64,000 bases of DNA from G965222335 sp965222335 (GTDB taxonomy: Bacteria; Pseudomonadota; Gammaproteobacteria; Pseudomonadales; Halieaceae): positions 2,170,001 through 2,234,000 of the forward strand of contig OZ244944.1 of NCBI GenBank assembly GCA_965222335.1, in the 5' to 3' direction. This document shows, piece after piece, positions 17,401-26,024 of the stretch (the stretch's first letter is position 1; each line of letters begins with the position of its first letter). The notes under the pieces were generated by a model. It ran no database searches and was not told the DNA's origin. It saw only the letters and a list, made by a program, of their open reading frames with translations. The position numbers and the translations under genes are program-made.

Positions 17401-18030
17401 ATGAATATGCAGCGTTTTATGCAGCACTTTATGCAAAGCAGGGTGATGCGTCTGCTGGCCGCCCTGTGCCTGACCGTGATGGCCGGCACCGCCAGCGCCC
17501 AGTGGGAGCTCGACAACGTCGCTTCCACCCTGAATTTCATTTCCATCAAGAATGGCAGCGTGGCGGAGACCCACAGCTTTGGCTCCATGTTCGGCTATGT
17601 GGGTAATGACGGCGCCGTACAGTTGAGCATCGACCTCGACAGTGTGGATACCGCGATCGAGATCCGCGACCAGCGCATGCGCGAGCTGCTGTTCGAAACC
17701 GGCGACTTTCCCGCGGCCAATGTGAAGGCCCAGGTCGCGCCGGCGATCATTGAGGCCCTGGAACCGGGCTCGGTGGTCACCTCAGACCTGGGCGTAACCC
17801 TGTCCCTGCACGGGGTGGAGGCCGAGGTCACGGTGCCCGTGCTGGTGATCAGTGAGAGCGGCGGTATGCTGCGGGTGATCAGTACCCGGCCCGTGGTGGT
17901 GAGCGCGGCTGACTTCAATCTCGGCGGCGGGGTCGAGGCCCTGCAGAAAGTCGCCGGCCTCGCCAGTATCAGCACCGCCGTGCCGGTGAGTTTCCACCTG
18001 GTATTCAAGCCGGCGGCGAGCACCCCCTGA
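17401..18030 (+). CDS. YceI-family periplasmic lipid-binding-like protein
   Basis: A 209-residue secreted protein of the YceI family, eight-stranded lipocalin-like barrels that bind polyisoprenoids in known members. A signal peptide ends near TASA-QW (residues 35-38). The mature start WELDNVASTLNF and later LSLHGVEAEVTVPV fit the family, though the usual HT-x-GF loop is altered to HSFGSMFG. A good Shine-Dalgarno, AAGGAG, precedes the ATG. The stop overlaps the likely CTG start of the next gene, which suggests coupled translation. The substrate is unknown. Confidence 0.85.
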   Translation: MNMQRFMQHFMQSRVMRLLAALCLTVMAGTASAQWELDNVASTLNFISIKNGSVAETHSFGSMFGYVGNDGAVQLSIDLDSVDTAIEIRDQRMRELLFETGDFPAANVKAQVAPAIIEALEPGSVVTSDLGVTLSLHGVEAEVTVPVLVISESGGMLRVISTRPVVVSAADFNLGGGVEALQKVAGLASISTAVPVSFHLVFKPAASTP

Positions 18031-19025
18031 CTCCGGAACTGGTACCGCATCGGCTGAGGCAGGCTCAGCAGACACTGCACTGCGTGTCCTGTGGCCGCGG
18101 GCCGCTGGTGCTGCTGGCCCACGGCTTTCCCGGGTTGTGGTACAGCTGGCGACACCAGCTCCCGGCACTGGCCGCTGCAGGCTATCGGGCAGTGGCCCTG
18201 GACATGCGCGGCTACGGCGGCAGCGGCCGGCCGGCCGCCAGCGCGGACTATCGCTTTGATCTGCAGGCGGCAGACCTGTTGGCGGTGATGGAGCACTTCG
18301 CCGCCGATAGCGCGGTGCTGGTCGGGCATGACTTCGGCGCCAACCTGGCCTGGCACATGGGTCTGTTCCATCCCGAGCGCATCCGCGCGGTGGCGGCCCT
18401 GGCATCGCCGCGGGGCATGCCACTCGCCGGCGGCGGCGACGTCCTGCCCAGCGAGCTGTTTGCCGGCGTGGCCCGGCAGCACTTTTTTCATATGCATTAT
18501 TTCCAGGCGCCCGGCGTCGCCGAGGCCGACCTGCAGGGCAGGGAACGGGAATTCCTGTTACGACTTTTCTGGGCCCTCAGCGCCCGCGGCCAACTGCTGG
18601 ACTGGCGGGATTATCCCAGTGCGGGTACCACCTACCTGGATGTCCTGGCGCCGCCGGCAGTGCCGCTACCCTGGCCCTGGCTGAGCGAAGCGGATTTTGA
18701 GGTCTACCTTCGCGCCTACCTGGATACGCCGGACCCGGCGCGCGTGTTCGCCGGCGGTCTCAATGCCTACCGCTCCATGGATGCCAACTGGCATGCATTC
18801 CACCAGCGCGCGCAAGAGCCGCTGCCCTGCCCGGCGCTGTTCCTTGCCGGGGAGGCGGATCCGGTGCTGGCGCTGGGAGACAGCGACCTGCTGGCGAACA
18901 TGCGCGCGCTGGTGCCTGACCTGCGCGGTGAGGTGCTGGTCCCGGGCGCAGGGCATTTCGTCCAGCAGGAGCAGCCCCAGGCCACTAACCGCGCCCTGCT
19001 GGACTTCCTGGCCTCCCTGGACTGA
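18027..19025 (+). CDS. Alpha/beta hydrolase, epoxide-hydrolase-like, probable CTG start
   Basis: A hydrolase of the epoxide hydrolase/haloalkane dehalogenase group. The oxyanion segment is HGFPGLWYSWRHQ and the nucleophile is the Asp in VGHDFGAN, as in epoxide hydrolases rather than Ser esterases. The base is the His in PGAGHFVQQEQP. The first standard start codon in frame is GTG 18084, but that would cut off TPELVPHRL...LHC, the strand that normally precedes GPLVLLAHGFP. The frame can begin at CTG 18027, which overlaps the YceI stop as CTGA; I give that start as more likely, with 332 residues. The alternative, GTG, gives 313. Confidence 0.75.
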   Translation: MTPELVPHRLRQAQQTLHCVSCGRGPLVLLAHGFPGLWYSWRHQLPALAAAGYRAVALDMRGYGGSGRPAASADYRFDLQAADLLAVMEHFAADSAVLVGHDFGANLAWHMGLFHPERIRAVAALASPRGMPLAGGGDVLPSELFAGVARQHFFHMHYFQAPGVAEADLQGREREFLLRLFWALSARGQLLDWRDYPSAGTTYLDVLAPPAVPLPWPWLSEADFEVYLRAYLDTPDPARVFAGGLNAYRSMDANWHAFHQRAQEPLPCPALFLAGEADPVLALGDSDLLANMRALVPDLRGEVLVPGAGHFVQQEQPQATNRALLDFLASLD

Positions 19026-19031
19026 CCCCCG

Positions 19032-21314
19032 CTACCGGCCCGCCTGCAGCTGGCGCAGCATCCGCTGGAAGCCGGGATTCTGTGGCTGCAGCTGTACCAG
19101 CTGCCGGGCATAGCCCAGGGCCGCCTCGCGCTCTCCCTGTTCCGCGCTGTAGTTGGCCAGCGCCAGCAGCACGTCGGCGTTGGCGGGAGCAATGCGGTGC
19201 AGCCGGCGGAGCTGGTCCAGGGCGGCCCCGGGCTGGCCCAGGTCGTGCAGGGCGATGGCGTAGACATAGCGATGCCGGATGCCGGACTCTTCCACCGCCG
19301 CGGCGCGCGCCAGGTAATCCAGGGCCAGTTCGGCATTTCCCGCGCGGGTTTCCAGCAGGCCGAGGGCGTGCAGGCTGAGGCCGTGCTCGGGGGCGATCGC
19401 GAGCGCCAGCTGTAGCTGCTCCCGGGCTTCATCGGGCCGCTGCTGGCGCCGCAGCAGGTCGGCGAGATTGACCCGCGCCGGTACCAGTTCCCGGTTCAGG
19501 TACAGCGCCTCGCGATAGGCCTTTTCCGCCGCGGGCAGGTCGCCGCGAGCGGCCAGGAACAGCCCGAGCTGCATCTGGCTGCCGGGCATGTCAGCGTGCT
19601 GCCTGGCGATATCCGTGTACTCGCGAAACAGCTGGCGCAGGGCCTCGGCCTGGGCCTCGCTGACCTGTTCCAGGGGTACGCTGGCCAGGGATTCAGCCAC
19701 GGCCAGGCGCACCGAGGTGATGTCATCACTGATCAGGCCCTGCAGCAGACCGTAGCGCTGGGCGATGGGTAGCCACTCCAGGCTGTTGACCGCACTGGTG
19801 CGCAACAGGGGGTCCGGCGACTGCAGCAGATCGCGCGCGGTTTCCAGGGCCCGGCGGTCGGCCCCCTGGGCCAGTGCTTCTACCGCCGCCGCCCGCCAGA
19901 TCGGCGCGGCCTCCGGGTTCGCGGCCAGTTCTGCCAGGCGTGGCTGGGCGCGCAGGTCACCCCGGGTGGCTGCGGCAAACGCCCGTGCCGGATGTGTGCC
20001 GGCGTCGCTGAAGCGCACGCCCCAGTCGCGCAGTGCCTGCAGGGCCCACTCATCGCCGCGGTCCTGGTGGCAGTCGGTGCAGGCGTTGGGAGTATCCAGC
20101 ATGACGCTGAGGTCGGGTCGGGGGACGCGCATGCTGTGATCGCGGCGCGGGTCGACCACCATGTAGGTGGTTTCCGGCATGTGGCAGTTGGCGCACATTG
20201 CCCCCGGGGAGCCCGCGGCGTGGTGGTGGTGCTCGGGCGTATCGTAAGTCTGGCCCTGGTGGCACTGGGCGCATACGCCATTATTGTCGGCGCGCAGCTG
20301 CAGGCTGTGGGGCTCGTGGCAGTTGCTGCACACCACGCCCGCCTGGTGCATCTTGCTCTGCACGAAGGAGCCGTAGACATAGACCTCGTCCAGGATCTGC
20401 CCGTCCGGGTGGTACAGGGGTTCCCGCGGCAGGGCGAGGCGGTGGGTGTCTGTCAGTGGGCGCCCGTGCACGTAATCGCCGAGAGTGCCGCGCCGGGCGT
20501 GGCAGCGGCCGCAGCTGTCTATCTGGGTGTCGCCGTCTAGCGTCTCGCGGCGCTCGGCAATCGCCGCGCCCGCGGGGAAGTGCCATTCGCCCCGTTGTGC
20601 GAGGTCCAGGCTGAAGCCGCCGGCAACGGCGTCCGCGAGCTTGCCGGACTCAGCGAGGGCGACGTGTTTTTGCCCCGGGCCGTGGCAGGCCTCGCAGCTC
20701 ACGTCGATCTCGGCGTAGGTAGTGGCGAAACTGCGATTGTCTGCAGCGTAGCGCTTTTGCAGGTCAGTGCTGTGACACTCCGCGCAGCGGGTGTTCCAGT
20801 TCTGGTAGGGCCCGGTCCAGTGCAGGGGATCCGCGTGATCAATCTCTTCGTCAGGATAGAGATGGAACCAGCGCTGACCGCCCTGGTCCTCGGGGCGTGA
20901 GTCCCAGGCGACACTCAGGGCCTGGAGGCGGCCGCGTGACAGGGGCAGCAGGTACTGCTGTAGCGGATACACCCCGAATACGTAGCGCACGGGGAACTCC
21001 TGCAGGCTGCCATCCTCGCCGTCGGTGCGCACGAAGTACTGGCCATCCCGGCGGTAAAACTTACTGGTGACTCCCTGGTGGGTAAATTCGCTGCCGCTGA
21101 AATCTCCCAGGACGCTCTCGGGAGTAGGGGTCTGCATGGCGAGATCATGGTGGGACCCGCGCCAGGCGGCGGTCTCCTCGGCATGGCAGCCCTCACAGCT
21201 GGCGCCGCCGACAAAGCCCCCAGCAGTTTCAGGTGCCGCGGCAAGCGCGCCGGGGAGCAGTAACAGCAGGGTCAGGATCAGGGGCAAGGGCTGGGCATCC
21301 GCAGGAAAACCCAA
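19032..21314 (-). CDS. Octaheme c-type cytochrome with HEAT-like and TPR C-terminal region
   Basis: A 760-residue exported multiheme protein. After a signal peptide (hydrophobic core LPLILTLLLLLPGALA) come eight CxxCH haem sites: CEGCH, CAECH, CEACH, CGRCH, CSNCH, CAQCH, CANCH and CTDCH. A HEAT-like segment (about 435-545) and TPRs (about 560-750) follow. It is periplasmic by inference and could be an electron carrier or an oxidoreductase scaffold; no catalytic haem motif such as CxxCK is seen. The start is TTG 21314, three nt after the stop of the upstream glycosyltransferase; TTG 21287 is an alternative. It is the last gene of a PAP2-glycosyltransferase-cytochrome operon and nearly abuts the convergent hydrolase. 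Confidence 0.85.
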   Translation of the reverse strand: MGFPADAQPLPLILTLLLLLPGALAAAPETAGGFVGGASCEGCHAEETAAWRGSHHDLAMQTPTPESVLGDFSGSEFTHQGVTSKFYRRDGQYFVRTDGEDGSLQEFPVRYVFGVYPLQQYLLPLSRGRLQALSVAWDSRPEDQGGQRWFHLYPDEEIDHADPLHWTGPYQNWNTRCAECHSTDLQKRYAADNRSFATTYAEIDVSCEACHGPGQKHVALAESGKLADAVAGGFSLDLAQRGEWHFPAGAAIAERRETLDGDTQIDSCGRCHARRGTLGDYVHGRPLTDTHRLALPREPLYHPDGQILDEVYVYGSFVQSKMHQAGVVCSNCHEPHSLQLRADNNGVCAQCHQGQTYDTPEHHHHAAGSPGAMCANCHMPETTYMVVDPRRDHSMRVPRPDLSVMLDTPNACTDCHQDRGDEWALQALRDWGVRFSDAGTHPARAFAAATRGDLRAQPRLAELAANPEAAPIWRAAAVEALAQGADRRALETARDLLQSPDPLLRTSAVNSLEWLPIAQRYGLLQGLISDDITSVRLAVAESLASVPLEQVSEAQAEALRQLFREYTDIARQHADMPGSQMQLGLFLAARGDLPAAEKAYREALYLNRELVPARVNLADLLRRQQRPDEAREQLQLALAIAPEHGLSLHALGLLETRAGNAELALDYLARAAAVEESGIRHRYVYAIALHDLGQPGAALDQLRRLHRIAPANADVLLALANYSAEQGEREAALGYARQLVQLQPQNPGFQRMLRQLQAGR

Positions 21315-21317
21315 AGG

Positions 21318-22415
21318 CTAACGCAGTACCCCGCTAATCCCAAGCGCCGGCCCGCAATCGCGTGTCGGCAGTGGCCGAGAGTCGGCGCCCGGCAGTGCGT
21401 CCTGCGGCCAGAGCTGGCGCTGCAGCTGCGCGGGTGTTTCCCGGCAGCCCCCCGCCAGCCAGCGGGCCAGGGTCTGGTGCACCGGTGCGAAGCGCAGTTG
21501 CGGCGGTGCAAGGGGCCTGGCCAGCCAGTCCGCCAGGGTGTCGGGACAGAGCGTGCGGGTGACCCGCGCGTAGCCCAGCTGCTCCAGGGCGGCGGCGTTG
21601 GACAGCTGCTCCATCTGCCCCACCAGCGGCCGGGTGAGTACCGGCTTGTGCCAGTGCAGGCACTCGCTGATGAGTTCGAAGCCACTGTTGCAGATGACCC
21701 CGTGGCTGCCCGCGAGGTCGCGCTTGAAACTGGCAATGCTGGTCGGGCATCGCTGCACATTGCCCCGCTGTGCGTGGTCCAGGCCCGGGGCGTACTGGCG
21801 GAAGGCCTGCTGCGGGAAGCGCTGCAGCCAGGCGGTCACCGCATCCTGGTCCTCAAAGGGCAGGTAGACCAGCACGTGCTCGCCGCACTCCCGGGCCAGG
21901 TCGGGCAGGTCCAGGATCGGTGGCAGGACATTGGCGGCGTAGGGATGCCAGTGCAGACCCAGGGCCAGGTCTACCGGCGCAAAGTGATGCATCAGCAGGC
22001 GCGCGATCAGGTTGCCGCCCACCACCGGGGTGGCGCCGCCAAAGGCGTACTGGTGGCCGATGCCGATGGTTGGCACCCCCGCGAGGCGCCCGGCCCAGGC
22101 GGTCACCGGCTCGAAATCAGTGACGATGGCGTCATAGCCGCGCAGGTCCAGGGAGCGCACGTCCCGCAGGAAGGCCGGCAGGTTGTTGTGCACCAGGGTG
22201 CCGAGGTAGCTGATGCCCCCGGCGCGGGTGGCAAAGGTCAGGCCCCGGCGATGGCGATAGCCGGGGAAGGGCTCCATGTCGAACAGCTGCTCCGCGGGCC
22301 GGCCGCTGAACAGCCAGTCCACCTCGACCGGCAGCCCGGACAGGGCCTGGGACATGGCCCGGGCGCGACTGATGTGGCCCTGCCCCGTGGCCTGCACGCC
22401 GTAGAGAATGCGCAT
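21318..22415 (-). CDS. MJ1255/VC2487-type glycosyltransferase
   Basis: A GT-B protein of the MJ1255/VC2487 family, distantly like MurG and GT28. Marks are YGVQATGQGHISRARAM at the N-terminus, TDFEPVTAWAGRLAGVP mid-N-lobe, and in the C-lobe NSGFELISECLHWHKPVLTRPL, the donor-binding region with a conserved Glu. The protein is 365 residues from ATG 22415, which overlaps the PAP2 stop by one base (TGATG); a GTG at 22418 is also possible. The acceptor is unknown. Pairing with a PAP2 phosphatase suggests that a lipid-linked glycan is made. Confidence 0.82.
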   Translation of the reverse strand: MRILYGVQATGQGHISRARAMSQALSGLPVEVDWLFSGRPAEQLFDMEPFPGYRHRRGLTFATRAGGISYLGTLVHNNLPAFLRDVRSLDLRGYDAIVTDFEPVTAWAGRLAGVPTIGIGHQYAFGGATPVVGGNLIARLLMHHFAPVDLALGLHWHPYAANVLPPILDLPDLARECGEHVLVYLPFEDQDAVTAWLQRFPQQAFRQYAPGLDHAQRGNVQRCPTSIASFKRDLAGSHGVICNSGFELISECLHWHKPVLTRPLVGQMEQLSNAAALEQLGYARVTRTLCPDTLADWLARPLAPPQLRFAPVHQTLARWLAGGCRETPAQLQRQLWPQDALPGADSRPLPTRDCGPALGISGVLR

Positions 22416-22945
22416 CACAGAATCCCCAGCAGGGTCGCGCTGCCGAGGGCGATGCCGGTCCCCATCAGGGCGCCGGCCAGGGTGTCGCCGGGAAAGTGCA
22501 CCCCCAGGACCACCCGCGACAGGGCCACGCCGGTGGCCCAGGCATACAGGACGGTTACCGGCCCGCCATAGACCAGGGCCAGGCTGCTGGCGAGCAGGAA
22601 GGCGGCCGAGCTGTGACCGGAGGGGAAGCTGAACTGGTCGGAAGCGGTAATCAGGCTGCGGAACCCGGGTACTGTTGCCTGCGGGCGGGGCCTGCGCAGG
22701 CTGTTCTTGAGGCTCCAGTAAACCGCGCGCTCAATCACCAGCGACAGGGCGAGGAGACTGGCAAAGCCGTAAGCGGAGGGGGACTGGATGGCGAACATCA
22801 GTAACGGCACCAGCAGGTGCATGTAGCCGTCGCCGGAGCGGGACAGGGCGCGCGCCAGTGGCCGCACCGCTCGCCGCTCGCCCTGTCTGAAAAGCCGGGC
22901 AAGCAACTGCAGATCGGCCGCGTGCAATGCGTAGAGCATTTTCAT
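22415..22945 (-). CDS. PAP2-family membrane phosphatase
   Basis: An integral membrane lipid phosphatase of 176 residues. The three PAP2 active-site blocks are present in order: KNSLRRPRP, PSGHS and SRVVLGVHFPGD, the last two His residues being the acid/base and nucleophile. Several hydrophobic helices surround them. It would dephosphorylate a lipid phosphate such as phosphatidic acid, PGP or undecaprenyl diphosphate, at the outer face of the inner membrane. It is the first gene of the operon ending in the octaheme protein. Confidence 0.88.
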   Translation of the reverse strand: MKMLYALHAADLQLLARLFRQGERRAVRPLARALSRSGDGYMHLLVPLLMFAIQSPSAYGFASLLALSLVIERAVYWSLKNSLRRPRPQATVPGFRSLITASDQFSFPSGHSSAAFLLASSLALVYGGPVTVLYAWATGVALSRVVLGVHFPGDTLAGALMGTGIALGSATLLGIL

Positions 22946-23040
22946 ATCTATATTGTCGCGACCGTGCGTGGCAGATACGTGACAGAACTGTGGCAGTTTC
23001 GTGAAACTCCCCGCCCGGCGCAGCCCCCTCCATGGTGGTA

Positions 23041-23069
23041 TGGACAGGTCCAGGCACCCTTCCTATGAT
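23041..23069 (+). promoter_or_regulatory. Sigma-70-type promoter of the class I amidotransferase gene
   Basis: TGGACA (23041-23046) and TATGAT (23064-23069) are separated by 17 bases, a near-consensus pair. Transcription would start near 23076, about 34 nt before ATG 23110. Confidence 0.6.
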
Positions 23070-23109
23070 GGCGCCTGCGCTGTTCCCTTATCGCCGCAAA
23101 GGTTGTGCT

Positions 23110-23811
23110 ATGAAGCTTGGTATCCTGAAGACAGACGCCGTACGTCCCGAGTGGGTCCCCGATTATGGCGAGTACCCGGATATGTTCATGGCGCTACTCG
23201 GTCGCCTCGATCCGGCGCTGGAGTTCGCGGTCTACGACGTCGAGCAGGGGGAGTATCCGCAGGACGTCGACGAGGTCGATGCCTACCTGATTACCGGCAG
23301 CAAGAGCAGCGTCTATGACGACAAGCCCTGGATACATGAGCTCATGGAGTTCGTGAGGGAACTGCACCGGCGGCAGAAAAAAATCATCGGTATCTGTTTT
23401 GGCCACCAGCTCGTGGCCCAGGCCCTCGGGGGCAGGACGGAGAAATCTCCCAGGGGCTGGGGCGTGGGCCTGCACACCCACCGCTTCGCCCGCACCCCCG
23501 AATGGCATGACCAGGCCGCGCCGGAATTCGACATCCTCGTCAGCCACCAGGACCAGGTGGTAAAAAATGCGGTGGGTGCCGAGGTCCTGGCGGGCAGCGA
23601 GTTCTGCGAGAACGCGGTCTGCCAGATCGGCGAGCACATCCTCACCCTGCAGGGGCATCCGGAGTTTGTGCCGGGCTACTCCCGCGAGATCATGGAATAC
23701 CGGCGGGAACAGATTGGCGAGCCCGCCTATGCCGAGGGGGTCGCCTCCCTGTCGCGGGCGCCGGAGGCCGAGCGCATCGGCCGCTGGATGCTCAACTTCC
23801 TGCGCGCTTAA
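23110..23811 (+). CDS. Class I glutamine amidotransferase (GMP-synthase-like, stand-alone)
   Basis: A 233-residue stand-alone GATase1 domain. The catalytic triad is visible: Cys96 in GICFGHQ, His183 and Glu185 in LQGHPEF. It lacks a synthase partner domain, so it may release ammonia for an unknown acceptor or act on gamma-glutamyl compounds, as some relatives do. ATG 23110 is chosen over upstream in-frame starts because it opens the fold (MKLGILKTD) and lies behind the promoter at 23041-23069. It appears to be a single-gene unit between a divergent PAP2 gene and a convergent glyoxalase-like gene. Confidence 0.85.
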   Translation: MKLGILKTDAVRPEWVPDYGEYPDMFMALLGRLDPALEFAVYDVEQGEYPQDVDEVDAYLITGSKSSVYDDKPWIHELMEFVRELHRRQKKIIGICFGHQLVAQALGGRTEKSPRGWGVGLHTHRFARTPEWHDQAAPEFDILVSHQDQVVKNAVGAEVLAGSEFCENAVCQIGEHILTLQGHPEFVPGYSREIMEYRREQIGEPAYAEGVASLSRAPEAERIGRWMLNFLRA

Positions 23812-23826
23812 TCGCCGGCGCCTGGT

Positions 23827-24267
23827 TCACCAGGTGCCGGTGTTGTCCATGGAAGCCCAGGGTTCGCGTGCGGGCAGTGCCTCCCCCGCCTGCAGCAACT
23901 CGATGGAAATGCCGTCGGGAGAGCGCACAAAGGCCATGTGTCCGTCCCGCGGGGGGCGATTGATGGTCACGCCCGCATCCATCAGGCGCTGGCAGGTGGC
24001 GTAAATGTCATCGACCCGGTAGGCCAGGTGACCGAAATTGCGGCCACCGTCGTAGGTTTCCGGGTCCCAGTTCCAGGTGATTTCCACCAGCGGCGCCTTG
24101 CGCTCCCTGGCGGCTTCGACATCGTCCGGGGCGGCCAGAAAAACCAGGGTAAAGCGCCCCTTCTCACTGTCGTGGCGGCTGATTTCCACCAGGCCGAGCT
24201 TGTCGCAGTAGAAGTCCAGGGATTGTTCCAGGTCGCTGGCGCGAACCATGGTGTGCAGGTAGCGCAT
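23827..24267 (-). CDS. Glyoxalase I-like VOC protein
   Basis: A 146-residue vicinal-oxygen-chelate protein, probably lactoylglutathione lyase or a close relative. The four metal ligands of glyoxalase I are placed as expected: His5, Glu62 (VEITWNWD), His80 (NFGHLAYRV) and Glu123 (SIELLQ). The WNW segment and GHLAYRVDDIYATC strongly resemble GloA. It would isomerise the methylglyoxal-glutathione hemithioacetal to lactoylglutathione. It is convergent with the amidotransferase gene, 15 nt apart, and lies after the FAD oxidoreductase on the same strand. Confidence 0.85.
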   Translation of the reverse strand: MRYLHTMVRASDLEQSLDFYCDKLGLVEISRHDSEKGRFTLVFLAAPDDVEAARERKAPLVEITWNWDPETYDGGRNFGHLAYRVDDIYATCQRLMDAGVTINRPPRDGHMAFVRSPDGISIELLQAGEALPAREPWASMDNTGTW

Positions 24268-24348
24268 GGGAGCTTGCCGTGTTGCCTTGGTAGCGCACCA
24301 TGGTAGAAGCGCGGCCCGAAGCTGGCAAGGGCCGCGCCCGCCGGGAAC

Positions 24349-25839
24349 TCAGCCCCGGCGCTGTGCCGCCTGCAGCCCGGCCAGGCGCCCGGAAAAGGTG
24401 GCGTCGCCCACGGACATGCCGCTGGCGTAGCCCTCCGCCCGGCGCACGATGCCGCAGGCGGTACGGCCGGCCGCGTACAGCCCGGGGACGGTCTCGCGCT
24501 GCTCGTTGACCACTTCGCCTGTGGGCAGGGTATCCAGGCCACCGAGGGTAAAGTGGGGCACAAATGCGCCGCGGCCGGGGGTCAGGTCCAGCGCCACCAG
24601 CGGCGGCTCCAGTGGCTGCAGCCAGGCCGGCGCCTTGTGGAACAGGCTGTCCTCGCCGGCGACGCAGTCCTCGTTGTAGACCTGCAGGGTGTGGACCAGG
24701 GAGCCGGGGCGCAGCCCCAGTTCAGCCTCCAGTTCCTCGACCGTCTCCCCGGTGCCCGCCACCGGTGCCCCGAGGTAGCTGGCGGTCTCGTAGTCGGCGT
24801 AATGGTCCACGGTCAATACCATGTAGATCCGCTCGGAGGGCTGGCGCAGCAGGAAGTCGCCGAAACGGCCGTGGTAGACGTCCTCATTGATAAAGCGCTG
24901 CGCCTTGTCGTTGATGGCGATGCCGTAGGTCATGCTCGCGGGGGGGTAGAAGGGCAGACTGATAAAGCCCTCGTGCATATTGATCGCCGCCCCGCCCACG
25001 GCCATGCCCATGAGGATGCCGCTGCCGGTGTCGCCGGGGTTGCCGATGGGTTCGGTGCCGAGGGTCAGCTTGGGCGCGTGCTTGGCAACCATCTCCCGGT
25101 TCATCACGAAACCGCCGGCGCAGAGGATTACGCCGCCGCGGGCGCGCACGTTGCGCTCCTGCTGGTCCTGGCGCACCACCAGGCCCTCGACTTCACCGTC
25201 GTCGTTGACGATCAGGGTCAGGGCCCGGGTGTCGTAGTGCACCTGGATACGCTCGCGCCGTTCCACGTTCTCGGTCACGATTTTCATAAACAGGGGGCCG
25301 CCGTTGTCGCCCTCGATGTAGAGGTTGTGACCGCGGGGGCAGGGCTTGGCGTGTTCCACATAAGGATGGGCTTTTTCGCTGCCGGTGTAGAGCAGGCCAT
25401 CGTCGGTGAGACACATGATCGCGCGTTCATCGAGAAAACTGTCCTTGAAGGGGACCCCGATGTCGACCAGCCACTGGAAGTGCTCGGCGCTGCGCTCGCA
25501 GTAATTGCGGATTTTCGCGGCGTCCGCCTGGGGCCCGGCGCTGTCCATCATGAAGCGGTACATGTCCTCGGTGCTGTCCTCGAAGCCACAGGCCCGCTGC
25601 ACCCGGGTACCGCCGCTGCCGCCCATGTAGATCTCGGCGCTGGACATCGCCGTGGAGCCGCCGCTGGCGCTGGCCAGCTCGAACAGGATGACCTCCGCAC
25701 CGGCGTCTGCCGCCTCGATCGCCGCGCAGCCGCCGGCGCCGCCGAAACCGACAATTGCCACGTCCGTCTCCATATGCCACTCCTGCACGTCACTGCTGTG
25801 GCGCGGGTGGCTGGGGCTGGTTTTGTGGGTGTCGCTCAT
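24349..25839 (-). CDS. FAD-dependent oxidoreductase (fumarate reductase/KstD-like flavoprotein)
   Basis: A 496-residue FAD-binding_2 family flavoenzyme. The dinucleotide site VAIVGFGGAGGCAAIEAADAG is near residues 27-47, with the FE that binds ribose after it. GGVILCAGGFVMN and the C-terminal GLYAAGRTACG with GDATFSGRLAG complete the FAD fold. Members include fumarate reductases, 3-ketosteroid dehydrogenases and urocanate reductases; the substrate here cannot be assigned. No signal peptide or extra haem domain is seen, so it is probably cytoplasmic. GAGGAA precedes ATG 25839. It is divergent from rdgC. Confidence 0.8.
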   Translation of the reverse strand: MSDTHKTSPSHPRHSSDVQEWHMETDVAIVGFGGAGGCAAIEAADAGAEVILFELASASGGSTAMSSAEIYMGGSGGTRVQRACGFEDSTEDMYRFMMDSAGPQADAAKIRNYCERSAEHFQWLVDIGVPFKDSFLDERAIMCLTDDGLLYTGSEKAHPYVEHAKPCPRGHNLYIEGDNGGPLFMKIVTENVERRERIQVHYDTRALTLIVNDDGEVEGLVVRQDQQERNVRARGGVILCAGGFVMNREMVAKHAPKLTLGTEPIGNPGDTGSGILMGMAVGGAAINMHEGFISLPFYPPASMTYGIAINDKAQRFINEDVYHGRFGDFLLRQPSERIYMVLTVDHYADYETASYLGAPVAGTGETVEELEAELGLRPGSLVHTLQVYNEDCVAGEDSLFHKAPAWLQPLEPPLVALDLTPGRGAFVPHFTLGGLDTLPTGEVVNEQRETVPGLYAAGRTACGIVRRAEGYASGMSVGDATFSGRLAGLQAAQRRG

Positions 25840-26024
25840 CGGCAGTTCCTCGGGCTGTTTCCGGCAGAGGCTCGATTAAAACCAGAGCCGCGCAGGGTTA
25901 CAATGCGGCCATCGCGGGTCAGGGACAACATATTGTACGCGCCCGGTGTTTTTCCCCCGCGCCGTTCTCCCCCTTCGCCGGCGCGTGTGCGCTACAATCC
26001 CCGCCTTTTGCGCGAGACATCAGT

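Noticed and set aside
15384..17588. 734-codon open frame on the minus strand
   Set aside because: It is the antisense shadow of parE, caused by high GC and strong codon bias; the parE motifs lie on the other strand.
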